The notes under the pieces were generated by a model. It made no database searches. It had not been told where the DNA came from and saw only the letters and a program-made list of their open reading frames with translations. The position numbers and the translations under genes are program-made. Below are positions 18,125 through 28,774 of a stretch of 64,000 nt of DNA, one piece after another; the first letter of the stretch is position 1; the number at the start of each line of letters is the position of its first letter. Origin of the DNA: Muricauda sp. SCSIO 64092 (lineage in GTDB: Bacteria; Bacteroidota; Bacteroidia; Flavobacteriales; Flavobacteriaceae); assembly GCF_023016285.1 (NCBI RefSeq), contig NZ_CP095413.1:4233001-4297000 (forward strand), written 5' to 3'.

Positions 18125-20878
18125 CTATCGCTTAAGGGTAAAATGACCAGATAACCGCCTGCCATCTTCTAATATAGCCCTATACCAGTAATCGTCAGAA
18201 GGAAGTGGTCTACCGTTAAAGTTACCATCCCAACCATTCCCTAAAGGGTCTATCTGTACAATAGGGTTCCCATACTTATCAAACACGTAGATAATGCTAT
18301 TCGGAAGATTGTTATTGGAAATACCTATAACATTCCAGGTGTCATTATAAGAATCGTTATTAGGCGTAAAAAAACGAGGAAAACCAATAATAGCAATTTC
18401 TTGAGAAACAATGCCGCAACCATTTAAATCTTTAACATAAACAGTAATATTTCCAGAAGATAAGTTTGTAAATTCTGGGCTTTGTTGATAGATGAAATCA
18501 TCTACAGAATACTCATAATTACCATCTCCTGATACGATTACACTTAAAGTGTTTTGACTACTGCCTCCATATTCAATCTCGATGTTTTCTATAACAGCTT
18601 TACCAGATGGCAATACTGTAAAGTCTTGAAAAGAAGTGCAGAAAAACTGTTGTCCATTATTAGTATATCCATAACCAACTTCTATTCTATAATCGCCAAT
18701 TTCTGATATATAGATATTGGGGTTAGTGCCTATTTCATTTATTTCAGCACCATTTATAGTACTCCAGGAATAGGTATGATAATTATCAGGAGCAAACAAT
18801 TCAATAGGACTGTCATCGTTACAAAATATAAGCGTTTTAGAAAAATCAAAAACGGGTGCGGGTGTGGGGTTAACTATTAGATTAACAAGGCCATAGTTTT
18901 CACATCCATTTTCATTAATAGCTGTATAGTATAAAGTTTGGTTAAAGGCCACCGTATTACTGTAAGGCACGGAAACATCTATAGCATTGTTATTATTTCT
19001 GTCATTCTCTGTCTCATATAATGAGTAGACAATACCGCTAGTAGAGAAAGCGTCTTCTAGATTAAAAGTAACAATACCAGCTGAAGGGTTTTCTGTATCA
19101 CATTGTGTTTGTGTTAATGTGAAAGTTTCATCCGTTGGGCTTTCTAAAACCTCTAGGTTAAGAACGCCATAGTTTTCACATCCATTTTCATTAATGGCTG
19201 TATAATATAAAGTTTGGTTAAAGGCCACCGTATTGCTATAAGGCACGGAAACATCTATAGCATTGTTGTTATTTCTGTCATTCTCTGTCTCATATAATAA
19301 GTAGGCAATACCGCTAGTATGGAAAGTATCTTCTAGATTAAAAGTAGCGATACCATCTAAAGGGTTTTCTGTATCACATTGCGTTAATGTAAAAGCTTCA
19401 TCCGTTGGGCTTTCTAAAACCTCAATTACAGCTTCGCCAAAAATATCGCACTTAAAAGGGTCTGAAAATAGTATGTCTAGCGTGTATTTGCCCGAGTCTT
19501 CAATTCCTATATTGTTTAAGGTGAATGTATTTCCAGTGTAGTCCAAAGCAACCTCGTCTTTTTTCCATCTATAAGTTGCACCTTCATAGCTTTCTATGCC
19601 TATTGTCAAATTTTCTCCTGAACAGATATCTAAAAAACTAACGCCTATATTTTCACTATTTTTAATCAATGTAGCTTTTTCAAAAAAAGATTGAATAAAA
19701 GGAGGTAGTCCTTGTGTACCATTTCTTCCATTTAAGAATATGGCATTATGTTCGTAATTGGATGATAATCCTTTTTCATCAGGATTATTAATGACTCCTA
19801 AATATGGGGTTCCGTTATCATAGTCTATGCTAATGGTTCTATAAATTTTATTATTCGGTCCTAATTGTAATGCTCCTCTGTATATTTCTCTTTCATCTAA
19901 AACTACAGCTGAGTTAGAAATATCAGAGGCTGTTAAATCATACTGAAGAAGATGAGATTCAGCCCCATCTATCCATGAATGAGCGTAAAGAAATTTGTTA
20001 TTAGGCGAAAATTCTAAACCATAAGCCCAATGATTAGAATCATTTAATTGTAACTCCAACTCATTTGATAATTTACCAGTATCTACATCAAAATCGTAAA
20101 GATAAAGTCCGCCATCAGGACCAGCATTTGCAGATGCCACTTTTTTACCATCGGAAGATATTTTTAAATACCCCCTAAGGTCGCCACCCCAGGTAAGCTC
20201 TAAATTAGAAGCAGATGTAACAGAATTTATATTAACACCATTTTGGTTAATCTCAAAAGCATGGTACGTGTTTATAGACCCTATAACACCTGTTTCTGTA
20301 GATAATGTTATAACCCAAAGAGATTTATCAAGACAATTTTTAACAACAGCAGCGATTTTTTCCGAACAGTACTCAAGTAGGTTTATGTTTTTACTTGTAA
20401 TAGCGCCTAAGCCATTATTAGCGGACATATCTGCAATAGAGTAATTTAAACCTTGGTGAAGAGTAGGGTCAACAGCATTATTATGATCTACAGTGAAAAT
20501 ATAAAATATATTTGGATCTTTTGGTTTAGGCACTATAATAGCCGTTTGTGTACTAGAACTATCGCCAAATAAACCATCACCGTTTTGCATCTGGTTATGG
20601 TCTTTATTATACACTATTTCACCATCGGTATAAAAAAGAAGGTTTCCTTCCTTGTCAGATATACTAGTGCAGCCTTCAAAAGTATTTATTTGACCATTTT
20701 CAAGAACCGTTACTGTGCCATCGTCATTAAAATGAATACCCGCTAGATTACCAAAATACCAATTTGATGCTTGTTTTTGCCCAAAAAGGGAACAGGAGAA
20801 GATTAGGCTTATCATAAAAGAAAGAAAAATTGTTTTTTTAATGGGCTGCAATAGCTCTTTCATAATAAAATTCCACAT
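18125..20878 (-). CDS. Large secreted protein with type IX type B sorting domain
   Basis: This 917-residue protein is probably read from Met6 (KELLQPIKKT), with signal peptide LSFMISLIFSCSLFGQ. The N-terminal half (about residues 35-400) is a WD40/YVTN-like propeller (ASNWYFGNLAGIHFNDDG, SSDGKKVASANAGPDGGLYLYD). Then come an Ig-like domain (about 420-495), two almost identical 92-residue repeats (ETENDRNNNNAIDVSVPYS in both) and further beta domains. It ends with the gliding-motility-type sorting domain (FFTPNNDSYNDTWNV ... GWDGNFNGRPLPSDDYWY). It should be exported by the type IX system and anchored at the surface. The gene is bracketed by IS3 and IS6 remnants, suggesting it was carried in. 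The ligand is unknown. Confidence 0.88.
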   Translation of the reverse strand: MWNFIMKELLQPIKKTIFLSFMISLIFSCSLFGQKQASNWYFGNLAGIHFNDDGTVTVLENGQINTFEGCTSISDKEGNLLFYTDGEIVYNKDHNQMQNGDGLFGDSSSTQTAIIVPKPKDPNIFYIFTVDHNNAVDPTLHQGLNYSIADMSANNGLGAITSKNINLLEYCSEKIAAVVKNCLDKSLWVITLSTETGVIGSINTYHAFEINQNGVNINSVTSASNLELTWGGDLRGYLKISSDGKKVASANAGPDGGLYLYDFDVDTGKLSNELELQLNDSNHWAYGLEFSPNNKFLYAHSWIDGAESHLLQYDLTASDISNSAVVLDEREIYRGALQLGPNNKIYRTISIDYDNGTPYLGVINNPDEKGLSSNYEHNAIFLNGRNGTQGLPPFIQSFFEKATLIKNSENIGVSFLDICSGENLTIGIESYEGATYRWKKDEVALDYTGNTFTLNNIGIEDSGKYTLDILFSDPFKCDIFGEAVIEVLESPTDEAFTLTQCDTENPLDGIATFNLEDTFHTSGIAYLLYETENDRNNNNAIDVSVPYSNTVAFNQTLYYTAINENGCENYGVLNLEVLESPTDETFTLTQTQCDTENPSAGIVTFNLEDAFSTSGIVYSLYETENDRNNNNAIDVSVPYSNTVAFNQTLYYTAINENGCENYGLVNLIVNPTPAPVFDFSKTLIFCNDDSPIELFAPDNYHTYSWSTINGAEINEIGTNPNIYISEIGDYRIEVGYGYTNNGQQFFCTSFQDFTVLPSGKAVIENIEIEYGGSSQNTLSVIVSGDGNYEYSVDDFIYQQSPEFTNLSSGNITVYVKDLNGCGIVSQEIAIIGFPRFFTPNNDSYNDTWNVIGISNNNLPNSIIYVFDKYGNPIVQIDPLGNGWDGNFNGRPLPSDDYWYRAILEDGRRLSGHFTLKR
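18891..19430 (-). repeat. Two 276-bp coding repeats in the 917-residue protein gene
   Basis: The blocks starting at 18891 and 19167 share long runs (CCATAGTTTTCACATCC and following bases). The offset of 276 bases equals 92 codons, keeping the frame. Few substitutions separate them, so the duplication is recent or is being homogenised. Confidence 0.8.
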
Positions 20879-21047
20879 GACAGCTCTTTTAATATTAAAA
20901 TTGATGCTTTATATAAAGTATCCAATAATATGTGCCGATGTCTATAAAAAAAGGGGACAGAAAAGTAAGTTATAGGGATAATTAAAATTAAAGAAAGTCT
21001 AATACTCAAAAAACATGCAATAAGTAAGTGTTGAAGTTTTTTAAAAC

Positions 21048-21300
21048 GGTTCTGTCACATCTAAATGAGAAAAACCTAAAAAAATATCTTTAGCATCAAA
21101 AAAAATGTTCAAAGGTCATAGTTTCCCAAAGTCAATTATTACTCAAGCCGTGTATTTTAAATTCAGATTCGGATTAAGCTATAGAGATATTGAAGAACTA
21201 ATGCTATTAGAGGTGTTAAAGCAGACCATGCCACCATACAACGATAGGTTTTTAAGTTTACACCACTTATTTGCCCAAATACTAAATGTTCCGGTTTGAA
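21048..21300 (+). mobile_element. IS6-family transposase remnant
   Basis: GGTTCTGTCAC at 21048 resembles an IS6-type terminal repeat. The frame from 21105 reads FKGHSFPKSIITQAV then FRFGLSYRDIEELM, the N-terminus of IS6-family transposases. After about 34 residues the frame shifts: the next reading frame continues RGVKADHATIQR, a stop where Trp is expected, then VFKFTPL. The catalytic DDE core is absent. It is a short, dead fragment. Confidence 0.8.
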
Positions 21301-21387
21301 AACTAAAAAGAGATTTTCAACTGTTTGCGAATAATTTTTAAAACTTAAAATAAACACAAAAGTTAATAGTAGAATAGTTTTTTTCAT
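21300..21387 (-). pseudogene. Orphan signal-peptide start of a truncated gene
   Basis: The minus strand begins KKTILLLTFVFILSFKNYSQ, a textbook signal peptide, and then within about ten residues runs into the IS6 remnant. It looks like the 5' end of an exported protein gene cut by the IS6 event. The boundary is approximate. Confidence 0.45.
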
Positions 21388-21407
21388 TTTAAACGGTTAT
21401 CTGCTTT

Positions 21408-21423
21408 TTTGATTTGACTTTCG
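21408..21423 (+). promoter_or_regulatory. Recurrent TTTGATTTGACTTTC motif
   Basis: The same 15-16 base motif occurs at 16358-16373, 21408-21423, 49666-49681, 51933-51948 and 57065-57080. Each time it is upstream of an integrase gene or of an oriT-like region, usually after ATCTACTT or similar. It may be a promoter or a recombination-protein site. No function can be assigned from sequence alone. Confidence 0.55.
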
Positions 21424-21460
21424 TCCTTACAAATTATTGTTGAACCAAAGTCACCTTAAA

Positions 21461-22709
21461 ATGAAAGCAAAAAGCACTTTCACCATTATTTTCTTCACCA
21501 GAAAATCAAGAAGCGATCCCAAACAATTATCTATCTATGCGCGCATTACCGTAGCGGGCAAACGTGCAGAAATCAGTTTAAAAAGAAATGTCCATATTAC
21601 CCAGTAGGACAGTACTAAAACCAAAGGTAAGGGAAATTCATCCAAAATCAGGGTTCTGAACGCCTATCTGGACGAAGTCCATAGCAAACTACTGAGAAGC
21701 CACAAAGAGCTATTGGGGGAAGATAAGATCATATCCTCGGAAGCCATAAAATCCCGTTACCTGGGAGAGGACGACAAAAGTAAGACCTTACATGAATTGA
21801 TTACTTACCATAATGACAATATGGTCCATGTCCTAAAAGCTGGAACGATGAAGAACTATTATACCACGGAAAAATATTTGAATACATTCCTGTTAAGGAA
21901 AAGAAAGCTGAAGGACATTTATTTAAAACAATTGAACTTTAGGTCCATCACGGATTTGGAGCATTACCTGAGAAACTGTAGGGATTCCAAAAAACGACTT
22001 GTACTTGGTAACAATGGGGTCATGAAGCATTTGGAACGGTTCAAGAAAATGATAAACCTGGCTATTAAACTGGAATGGATGCATAAAAACCCATTTGACC
22101 GCTTCCAATTGAAATACAATAAATACGATAGGGAGTATCTGACCGAAAGGGAGCTTGAGCTATTGGAACTAACAGAATTTAAAAAAGAACGGTTGCAAAA
22201 AGTAAAAGATTGCTTTGTCTTTTCATGCTACGGGACTATCCTATGCAGATGTGAAAGAACTCACAGAGGATAATATTGTAAAAGGAATTGATAACAATAA
22301 CTGGATATATACCAAACGGGAAAAAACGGACGAGCTTGTAAAAGTTCCCATCCTGCCCAAAGCATGGATGATATTGGAAAAATACAGAGCTCTTCAAAAC
22401 GAGGGATCAACAACTGGTCTGCTTCCGATAAGTTCCAACCAAAAGACCAATAGCTATCTAAAGGAGATAGCAAAATCATGTGGTATCCACAAGAGCATTT
22501 CGTTTCATGTTGCCAGACATACCTTTGCCACTACGGTAATGCTGTCCAATGGCGTGCCCATAGAAACGGTGTCCAAGCTTTTGGGACATACCAAACTATC
22601 TACTACACAAATCTATGCTAGAGTTGTAGCGAGTAAAATAAGTGAGGATATAAGTAACCTATTGGAGCGATTTGAGCAAAAGAGAAGTAAAACTTTAAGT
22701 AATTGTTGA
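21461..22709 (+). pseudogene. Second broken tyrosine integrase
   Basis: The frame starts at ATG 21461 (KAKSTFTIIFFTRKSRSDPK), an arm-binding domain distinct from the 16406/51981 pair. It is broken by TAG at 21605-21607 where Trp is expected, and by a two-base loss near 22228 (SCYTGLSYAD reads TGCTACGGGACTATCC). The C-terminal catalytic region is open (22215-22709): HVARHTFATTVMLSNG and LGHTKLSTTQIYARVV with the nucleophilic Tyr. The 3' part is very close at DNA level to the 16406 pseudogene, so gene conversion or a shared ancestor is likely. Confidence 0.88.
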
Positions 22710-23074
22710 GTAATAGCATGTGGCATTGCTGAAATAGAACAACGCTCCCTAAGGTCGAGTTGTTTCCAGTTCAACAAGCATTACACCACCATCATTTTTT
22801 TAATGGTTTTAAACCCAAAAAAGAGCAACGGATTATTTGCTGCCCCGTTGGCGCTATATATCCTGCTTCCGTTTTCAACATCACATTCAACTTCTTTTTC
22901 GTCCCTGTTTTAAGTGGGTTTGGCACTTTTTTTATAATAAATAGGAAAAAATATTGACATTATAACTTCAAAATATTTTCCTACCTAATTAATATTTATT
23001 TGACTCCTCCTATAACTATATAGCGACCAAGCATTGCTATGATGAAACCCTTATTTCTTTAAAAAAAGCTATAA
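22710..23074. other. Spacer without a recognisable gene
   Basis: About 365 bases between the integrase remnant and the BspA-like gene. I see no supported frame. The last 100 bases are very AT-rich and presumably hold the promoter of the BspA-like gene. Confidence 0.4.
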
Positions 23075-26000
23075 GTGAAAAAAATACTGCTTCAAAACAG
23101 TTCGGTCCCAAATTTTAAAAAAGGCAAGAAAAGTACCCCACTGTCCTTTTTAATACACAATGCTCTTGCCATTGTCGGGCGCTCTAGTTTATGGCAGGCA
23201 ACCGATAGGCCCATACGTAAGGGAACGGTACAAAAATATAAGAAAAAGCACATTTTTGCCATACTGTTGGTATTTATCCTCAGTGCTCCGGCCATGGCAC
23301 AGGACGCTTTTATCACTACTTGGCAGGTAGGAGAAAATGGTATAGGAGACGGAGATCTAACGGTTACTATACCCACCACAGGAAGTGGCTACAATTACAC
23401 CGTGGATTGGGGGGATGGCACGGTAGATACAACAACCTATACAGGAGATGCAAGCCATACCTATAGCAGTGCCGGCGCCTACACCGTTTCCATCACGGGC
23501 GATTTCCCCAGCATCTATTTTGACAATGCAGGGGACAAGGATAAGATACGGACCGTGCAGCAGTGGGGAGGCATCCAGTGGAAAAGTATGGAGAAGGCCT
23601 TTGCAGGATGTACCAACCTTAGGGTCACCGCCACGGATACACTCGACCTGACCCAGGTAAGACACATGTCTTTCATGTTCAGCGGTGCTTCTTCCTTCAA
23701 TCAGGACATAGGAAACTGGGATGTAAGCAACGTATTATATATGGATGACATGTTCAACGGTGCTTCTTCCTTCAATCAGGACATCGGCGAGTGGAACGTG
23801 GGCAACGTATTACATATGGGCGGCATGTTTGCAAATGCCGCCTCCTTCAATCAGGACATAGGTAACTGGGATGTGGGAAACGTAACAGATATGAATGGCA
23901 TGTTTGCAATTGCCACCTCCTTTAATCAGAACATAAGCGGTTGGAATGTGGACAAGGTAGAAAATATGCGTTTCATGTTTACTGGAGCCATAGCTTTTAA
24001 TCAGGACATAGGTAACTGGGATGTAAGCAATGTATTATATATGGATGGCATGTTTAAAGATGCTGTTAATTTCAATGGTAACATCGGAGATTGGGAAAAT
24101 AAGACAAGTAATGTTACAAGTATGAGTAGCATGTTTAACGGCGCTTCTTCCTTCGATCAAGACATCGGCGAGTGGAACGTGGGCAAGGTCACAAATATGA
24201 TTCAAATGTTTAAAGATGCTGTTAATTTCAATGGTAACATCGGAGATTGGGAAAATAAGACAAGTAATGTTACAAATATGAGTAGCATGTTTAACGGCGC
24301 TTCTTCCTTCGATCAAGACATCGGCGAGTGGAACGTGGGCAAGGTCACAAATATGATTCAAATGTTTAAAGATGCTGTTAATTTCAATGGTAACATCGGA
24401 GATTGGGAAAATAAGACAAGTAATGTTACAAATATGAGTAGCATGTTTAACGGCGCTTCTTCCTTCGATCAAGACATCGGCGAGTGGAACGTGGGCAAGG
24501 TCACAAATATGGAAAATATGTTCTGGCGTGCCAGTTCCTTCAATGGGAACATCGGAGATTGGAGAGATAAGACAAGCAATGTAACGGATATGAGTGGCAT
24601 GTTCTGGGGTGCCAGTTCCTTCAATCAGGACATAGGCGACTGGGATGTGGGAAACGTAATAGATATGAGTGAAATGTTCCGGGAGGGTTCCTTCAATCAG
24701 GACATAGGAGGCTGGAACGTGGGCAAGGTCACAAATATGAGACTTATGTTCGGTTTTGCCTCTTCTTTCGATCAGGACATAGGTAACTGGGATGTGGGAA
24801 ACGTAACGGATATGAGTCTAATGTTCTACTATGCCAGTTCCTTCAATCAGGACATAGGCGGCTGGAACGTGGGCAATGTCACAAATATGGCATATATGTT
24901 CTACTATGCCAGTTCCTTCAACCAGAACATAGGTAACTGGGATGTGGGAAACGTAACAAATATGAGTGAAATGTTTACTGGAGTAAAACTTTCAGTTGCT
25001 AATTATGACGCACTGCTTATAGGTTGGAACTCAAAATTTTTACAAAATAATGTTCGATTTAGTGGAGGCTTAAGTCAATATTGTTCAGGAGAAGCAGCCA
25101 GATCAAATATGATTAGTAATGATAACTGGATTATTACCGATGCAGGAAGAACGATTACACCAATACTAGAAGATATAGCTGATCAAACTGTTTCTGATAG
25201 TTATACCTTACCAACAATCATTGGGGTAAATCTTACAGGTGATGAAAAATATTATACAGGTAACAATGGTACAGGAACATCTTATAACTCTGGACACATG
25301 ATTAGCTTTAGTGACTTTTCCTCTTATCCAATTACCTTGTATATCTACGATGGTAATTCAGACTGTAGTTCAGAACAAGATTTTCAACTGACCATAACCT
25401 CATTACCACCACCATGTACCATGTTATCGTTACCATCATCGGGAGCTATTGATGTTCCCATAGGAACAAACATTGAATGGAATGCCGTTTCAAATGCAAC
25501 AGGCTATAGACTAACGGTCGGTACAAGTTCAATGGTTGGCGATATCCTATATGCTTTAGATGTAGGGGATGTTTTGGGTTACGATCTACAGGAGGACCTA
25601 CCGGAGAACACATCCATTTATGTTGATATAACACCTTACAATTCAGAGGGAGACGCTATGGCCTGTACAGAAGAAAATTTTACTACTGAGCTTTTGATAC
25701 CATTACCATCGTGTACCATGTTATCATTACCATCATCGGGAGCTATTGATGTTCCCATAGGAACAAACATTGAATGGAACGAGGTCCCGAATGCAACAGG
25801 CTATAGATTGACTGTCGGTACAAGTTCAATGATTGGCGATATCCTATATGCTTTAGATGTAGGGGATGTTTTGAGTTACGATCTACAGGAGGACCTACCG
25901 AGGGACACATCCATTTATGTTGGTATAATCCCTTATAACTTGGGAGGGGACGCTATGGCCTGTACGGAAGCAAATTTTACCACGGAACTTTTACCCCCAT

Positions 26001-26548
26001 TACCATCGTGTACCATGTTATCATTACCATTATCGGGAGCTATTGATGTTCCCATAGGAACAAACATTGAATGGAATGCCGTTTCAAATGCAACAGGCTA
26101 TAAACTACGGGTGGGTACAAGTTCCATGACCGGCGATATCTTAAATACTTTAGATGTAGGGGATGTTTTGAGTTACGATCTACAGGAAGACCTACCAGAG
26201 GACACATCCATTTATGTTGACATAACACCTTACAATTCAGAGGGAGACGCTATGGCTTGTACAGAAGAAAACTTTACTACAGAGCTTTTGATCCCATTAC
26301 CACCAAGATTCTTTACTCCAAACAATGACAATATAAATGATTATTGGATAGTTCCAAACCCATCAAATCAAGTATTGAGGGTTTTTATTTTTGACCGATA
26401 CGAGAACCTGTTAAAAGAAATAAGGGATATTTCAGCAGGTTGGGATGGTACATTCAATGGCCGCCCTATGCCAGCTACTGACTATTGGTACTCAGTAATC
26501 TATAGAGATGGTAAGATATTAAGGGGACATTTTAGTTTAATACGCTAA
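23075..26548 (+). CDS. BspA-like (DUF285) repeat surface protein with type B sorting domain
   Basis: This 1157-residue protein starts at GTG 23075. A long basic N-terminus precedes the signal peptide ([18 protein letters not shown], ending near residue 76). A PKD-like domain follows ([19 protein letters not shown]), then about 18 DUF285 repeats of 25-27 residues ([21 protein letters not shown]). Next is a linker, three Fn3/Ig-like repeats of about 97 residues ([22 protein letters not shown] in variants) and the sorting domain ([13 protein letters not shown] ... [18 protein letters not shown]). It is expected to be exported by the type IX system and exposed on the surface, probably as an adhesin. 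An ATG-initiated shorter form is not obvious before the signal peptide. Confidence 0.88.
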   Translation: MKKILLQNSSVPNFKKGKKSTPLSFLIHNALAIVGRSSLWQATDRPIRKGTVQKYKKKHIFAILLVFILSAPAMAQDAFITTWQVGENGIGDGDLTVTIPTTGSGYNYTVDWGDGTVDTTTYTGDASHTYSSAGAYTVSITGDFPSIYFDNAGDKDKIRTVQQWGGIQWKSMEKAFAGCTNLRVTATDTLDLTQVRHMSFMFSGASSFNQDIGNWDVSNVLYMDDMFNGASSFNQDIGEWNVGNVLHMGGMFANAASFNQDIGNWDVGNVTDMNGMFAIATSFNQNISGWNVDKVENMRFMFTGAIAFNQDIGNWDVSNVLYMDGMFKDAVNFNGNIGDWENKTSNVTSMSSMFNGASSFDQDIGEWNVGKVTNMIQMFKDAVNFNGNIGDWENKTSNVTNMSSMFNGASSFDQDIGEWNVGKVTNMIQMFKDAVNFNGNIGDWENKTSNVTNMSSMFNGASSFDQDIGEWNVGKVTNMENMFWRASSFNGNIGDWRDKTSNVTDMSGMFWGASSFNQDIGDWDVGNVIDMSEMFREGSFNQDIGGWNVGKVTNMRLMFGFASSFDQDIGNWDVGNVTDMSLMFYYASSFNQDIGGWNVGNVTNMAYMFYYASSFNQNIGNWDVGNVTNMSEMFTGVKLSVANYDALLIGWNSKFLQNNVRFSGGLSQYCSGEAARSNMISNDNWIITDAGRTITPILEDIADQTVSDSYTLPTIIGVNLTGDEKYYTGNNGTGTSYNSGHMISFSDFSSYPITLYIYDGNSDCSSEQDFQLTITSLPPPCTMLSLPSSGAIDVPIGTNIEWNAVSNATGYRLTVGTSSMVGDILYALDVGDVLGYDLQEDLPENTSIYVDITPYNSEGDAMACTEENFTTELLIPLPSCTMLSLPSSGAIDVPIGTNIEWNEVPNATGYRLTVGTSSMIGDILYALDVGDVLSYDLQEDLPRDTSIYVGIIPYNLGGDAMACTEANFTTELLPPLPSCTMLSLPLSGAIDVPIGTNIEWNAVSNATGYKLRVGTSSMTGDILNTLDVGDVLSYDLQEDLPEDTSIYVDITPYNSEGDAMACTEENFTTELLIPLPPRFFTPNNDNINDYWIVPNPSNQVLRVFIFDRYENLLKEIRDISAGWDGTFNGRPMPATDYWYSVIYRDGKILRGHFSLIR
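24050..24511 (+). repeat. Three near-identical 156-bp repeats in the BspA-like gene
   Basis: The blocks starting near 24050, 24205 and 24361 share the offset-defining run TGCTGTTAATTTCAATGG at 24061, 24217 and 24373, a period of 156 bases (52 codons, two DUF285 repeats). Copies 2 and 3 appear identical over nearly the whole unit. This is a hot spot for length change by slippage or recombination. Confidence 0.9.
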
Positions 26549-26579
26549 ACTTCTAAACTAAATCAATTGAATACTAATT

Positions 26580-26911
26580 GAGAATGTAGTTTCTTTTCAT
26601 TTTACGCACTTATCTTTTTAAGATTTTAACTTTTCTTTTGCCCTTACCTATCGATTACCGATTAAAAGAAAAGCATCTGATTGAAAACAATCAGATGGCT
26701 CGGAATTTTGACCAACGGGAAAAAGGGAGAAGCAAGAGGGTAACGTGCTGGCGCAACGTTACATTCTTCATTTACTTCGTAAAGCCCCTGTTTATAAGGG
26801 GTTTGGAGTTTTATAAGTTTTAAAGGGGAAAAACAAATTGTCACAAAACCTCTGAAAAACCCATAAAACACTGAAAAGTATTGTCACAATAAACTATAAA
26901 ACATAGCCCAA
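26580..26911 (+). other. oriT-like region, copy 1
   Basis: Upstream of the damaged BfmA gene. It contains hairpin 1 CATCTGATTG/CAATCAGATG (26674-26697), hairpin 2 GTAACGT/ACGTTAC (26740-26762), hairpin 3 CCCC/GGGG (26785-26801) and two ATTGTCACAA sites (26837-26846 and 26880-26889). The same series occurs at about 49590-49962 and 57057-57377. The arrangement beside a mobilisation gene suggests an origin of transfer. No nick site can be assigned. Confidence 0.6.
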
Positions 26912-27468
26912 ATGGATGATTTAAAACAGTACGGATAAAAAAGAAAACATTGATAAGGTTCAAGAGTTTTTCAAAAAAGGTTTCAAATAGCTATTCCAAA
27001 ACATTGGATATGGTCATGGACTTTTTCGAGTGGCATGGGTTTTTACCCGATGACCGTTTAGGGAAGAGCATGGTAGAGGAAATTATCAAGAACCGAAAAC
27101 GTACCAATGCATCCATAGCCATCATCAAGGACATTGAAAAGAGCGAGACCCTACCAACTGTAGCCATGTTACAATACCTATTTGAGCAGCATTCCGAAGA
27201 AAATGACAGTGATTTTGAGGATGGTTTTGATTTTATAGAAAAGAAATTTGAAAATGGCTATGAGGAGGAAGAGTGGATGGAAGAGACCACCGTTCCCAGA
27301 ATTAGCTATGACCGATTAAAAGATAAAATGGATTTTCTAAAAAAAGACTTTAGTTATGTATTGGATAATGTCAAGCTTGTAAAAAACAGTTTTGGTAAGG
27401 ACTACTTAAAGCTGGAACTGCCTATGGAAGCATTGGAAAAGTATGGGAGAACCTTAAGAAACCATTAG
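26912..27468 (+). pseudogene. BfmA/BtgA-type mobilisation protein, frameshifted near the start
   Basis: The homologous gene at 57378 begins DDFKTVRIKKKTLIRFKSF. Here one T is missing in the fifth codon region (GATTTAAAACAG instead of GATTTTAAAACGG), so the ATG at 26912 reaches a stop after eight codons. The remaining 172 residues are open from about 26950 and highly similar (NSYSKTLDMVMDFFEWHGFLP, EEWMEETTVP). A TTG at 26950 could still start a shortened protein lacking the first 13 residues. In Bacteroides, BfmA/BtgA helps the relaxase mobilise plasmids and transposons. No relaxase gene is present in the window. Confidence 0.8.
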
Positions 27469-27918
27469 AAAACAAATCCTCCTTTCATTTTTTTATCCCA
27501 GAAGTACCCTCTAATATCCCTTTTTTAAAAGGTTCCCGCACTTATTGTTGAATGATTATGAATAATAGTTGTTCTTTAACAAGAATTAGCAATAAACTTT
27601 ACAAAGGTAACTGATTGTTGTGGTCAATTATAACTAATGAGGAATTTTATTGACCTATAGAATAATTAACCCTATGGAAGGTGAAAAAAATTAAAATCAG
27701 TTTGCCAAATTCGTTGAGTAAATCTCAATTGTAATTAATTAAGGATTTTCACCTTTTCATTGGGGACTAAAAAATAAAAACAACTTACAGTTCTGTTCTG
27801 TATATCTGCCTAATTAGATAAATAAAAGGATAAAAGTTCCACAAATAAACGCACTTTTATTACGCTTATCCGGAAATATATGAGGAACAAACGTAATATT
27901 ATGTTTATACAGCTATAC
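27469..27918. other. Gene-free spacer before a lipoprotein cassette
   Basis: About 450 AT-rich bases with no supported frame. The last part (CGTAATATTATGTTTATACAGC, then ACGTTATGTGC at 27917) looks like the end of an attC-like site preceding the lipoprotein pair. Confidence 0.4.
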
Positions 27919-27959
27919 GTTATGTGCAAACTGAATAAAAATCGAGAATTAAAACAAAT

Positions 27960-28352
27960 ATGAAACAAATGACTAAAATGCTGTTTTTGATGGCAGTAAT
28001 CGGATTAACAAGTTGTAGTCCAAAAATCACATCAAATTTTATCAACTCGTAACCCAAACTATCCATTGATGAAAAAGTGGCACTTATGGACATTGAACAC
28101 AAGTTACCCGAAAGAATTACAAAAATTGGAGATTTAAGATTCCAAGATTCTGGGTTTTCTACAGACTGTAGCCTCAATAGTTTAATGAATCAAGCAAGGA
28201 TTGAGGCAAGAAAGAACGGCGCAAATATTGTAAAGGTCATAGATAAAAAGAAACCTGATTTATGGAGCAGTTGCTACCGACTAAAAATCGAACTTTATAA
28301 ATACGAAGGAGATGTTTCATCATTACCGCAATACAAATTAAAACTTGACTAA
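27960..28352 (+). pseudogene. Small lipoprotein interrupted by an in-frame stop
   Basis: The frame from ATG 27960 has a lipoprotein signal (LFLMAVIGLTSCSPK) and stops after 30 codons (TAA at about 28050). The same frame then stays open to 28352 with PKLSIDEKVALMDIEHKLPE and a compact domain with two Cys (FSTDCSLNSLM and WSSCYRLKIELY). A single base change from CAA, GAA or AAA would restore a protein of about 130 residues. The downstream part could restart at 28077 but would have no signal peptide. The family is unknown. Confidence 0.65.
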
Positions 28353-28369
28353 ATATCAAAAACAAATCA

Positions 28370-28774
28370 ATGAGAATTATTGTTAAAACCATCCTACTTT
28401 CATTCGTGCTATTTTTAACAAGCTGTGCTACGATTATATCCGGTTCACGACAAAATGTGGAAATTGCTTCAGAACCTACTTCTGCAAAAGTTTACATAAA
28501 CGAAATAGGAGTAGGGAACACACCTGTTCAAAAGAATCTAAAAAGAAATCAAGAATACAATTTGGCACTCAAATTGGACAGATATGAAACCTATGAAACG
28601 AAATTGGAGAGAAAATTCAATGCGTGGTACATTGGTAATATTGCTTTTGGGGGACTAATTGGAATTATAATTGATCCGATAACTGGAGCAATGCATAAGT
28701 TAAAACCCGAAGAAATAAATGGAAGTCCGAAAAGCGGAACTACCTACATACGGAAAATGGTAAATTATTCATAA
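28370..28774 (+). CDS. PEGA-domain lipoprotein
   Basis: This 134-residue lipoprotein has the signal LLSFVLFLTSCATIISGS (lipobox Cys20). The mature part begins with a PEGA-like beta domain (VEIASEPTSAKVYINEIGVGNTPVQKNLKR), followed by a Gly-rich hydrophobic stretch (NIAFGGLIGIIIDPITGAM) that could contact the membrane. It lies 17 bases after the interrupted lipoprotein and is in the same cassette. PEGA domains are common in surface and envelope proteins; the specific role is unknown. Confidence 0.75.
   Translation: MRIIVKTILLSFVLFLTSCATIISGSRQNVEIASEPTSAKVYINEIGVGNTPVQKNLKRNQEYNLALKLDRYETYETKLERKFNAWYIGNIAFGGLIGIIIDPITGAMHKLKPEEINGSPKSGTTYIRKMVNYS

Noticed and set aside
21163..21387. A 74-residue exported protein on the minus strand
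   Set aside because: Only the first 30 residues look real (signal peptide); the rest is antisense to an IS6 remnant.
22760..22957. A 65-codon frame before the BspA-like gene
   Set aside because: The composition is unlike a protein (His/Phe-rich run) and there is no homology I recognise.
24035..24472. A 145-codon open frame on the minus strand
   Set aside because: It is the antisense shadow of the BspA-like repeats, with an equally repetitive and implausible protein.
24050..24511. Regular repeats that might be a CRISPR array
   Set aside because: The repeats are in frame inside a DUF285 surface-protein gene, have a 156-base period and no unique spacers.
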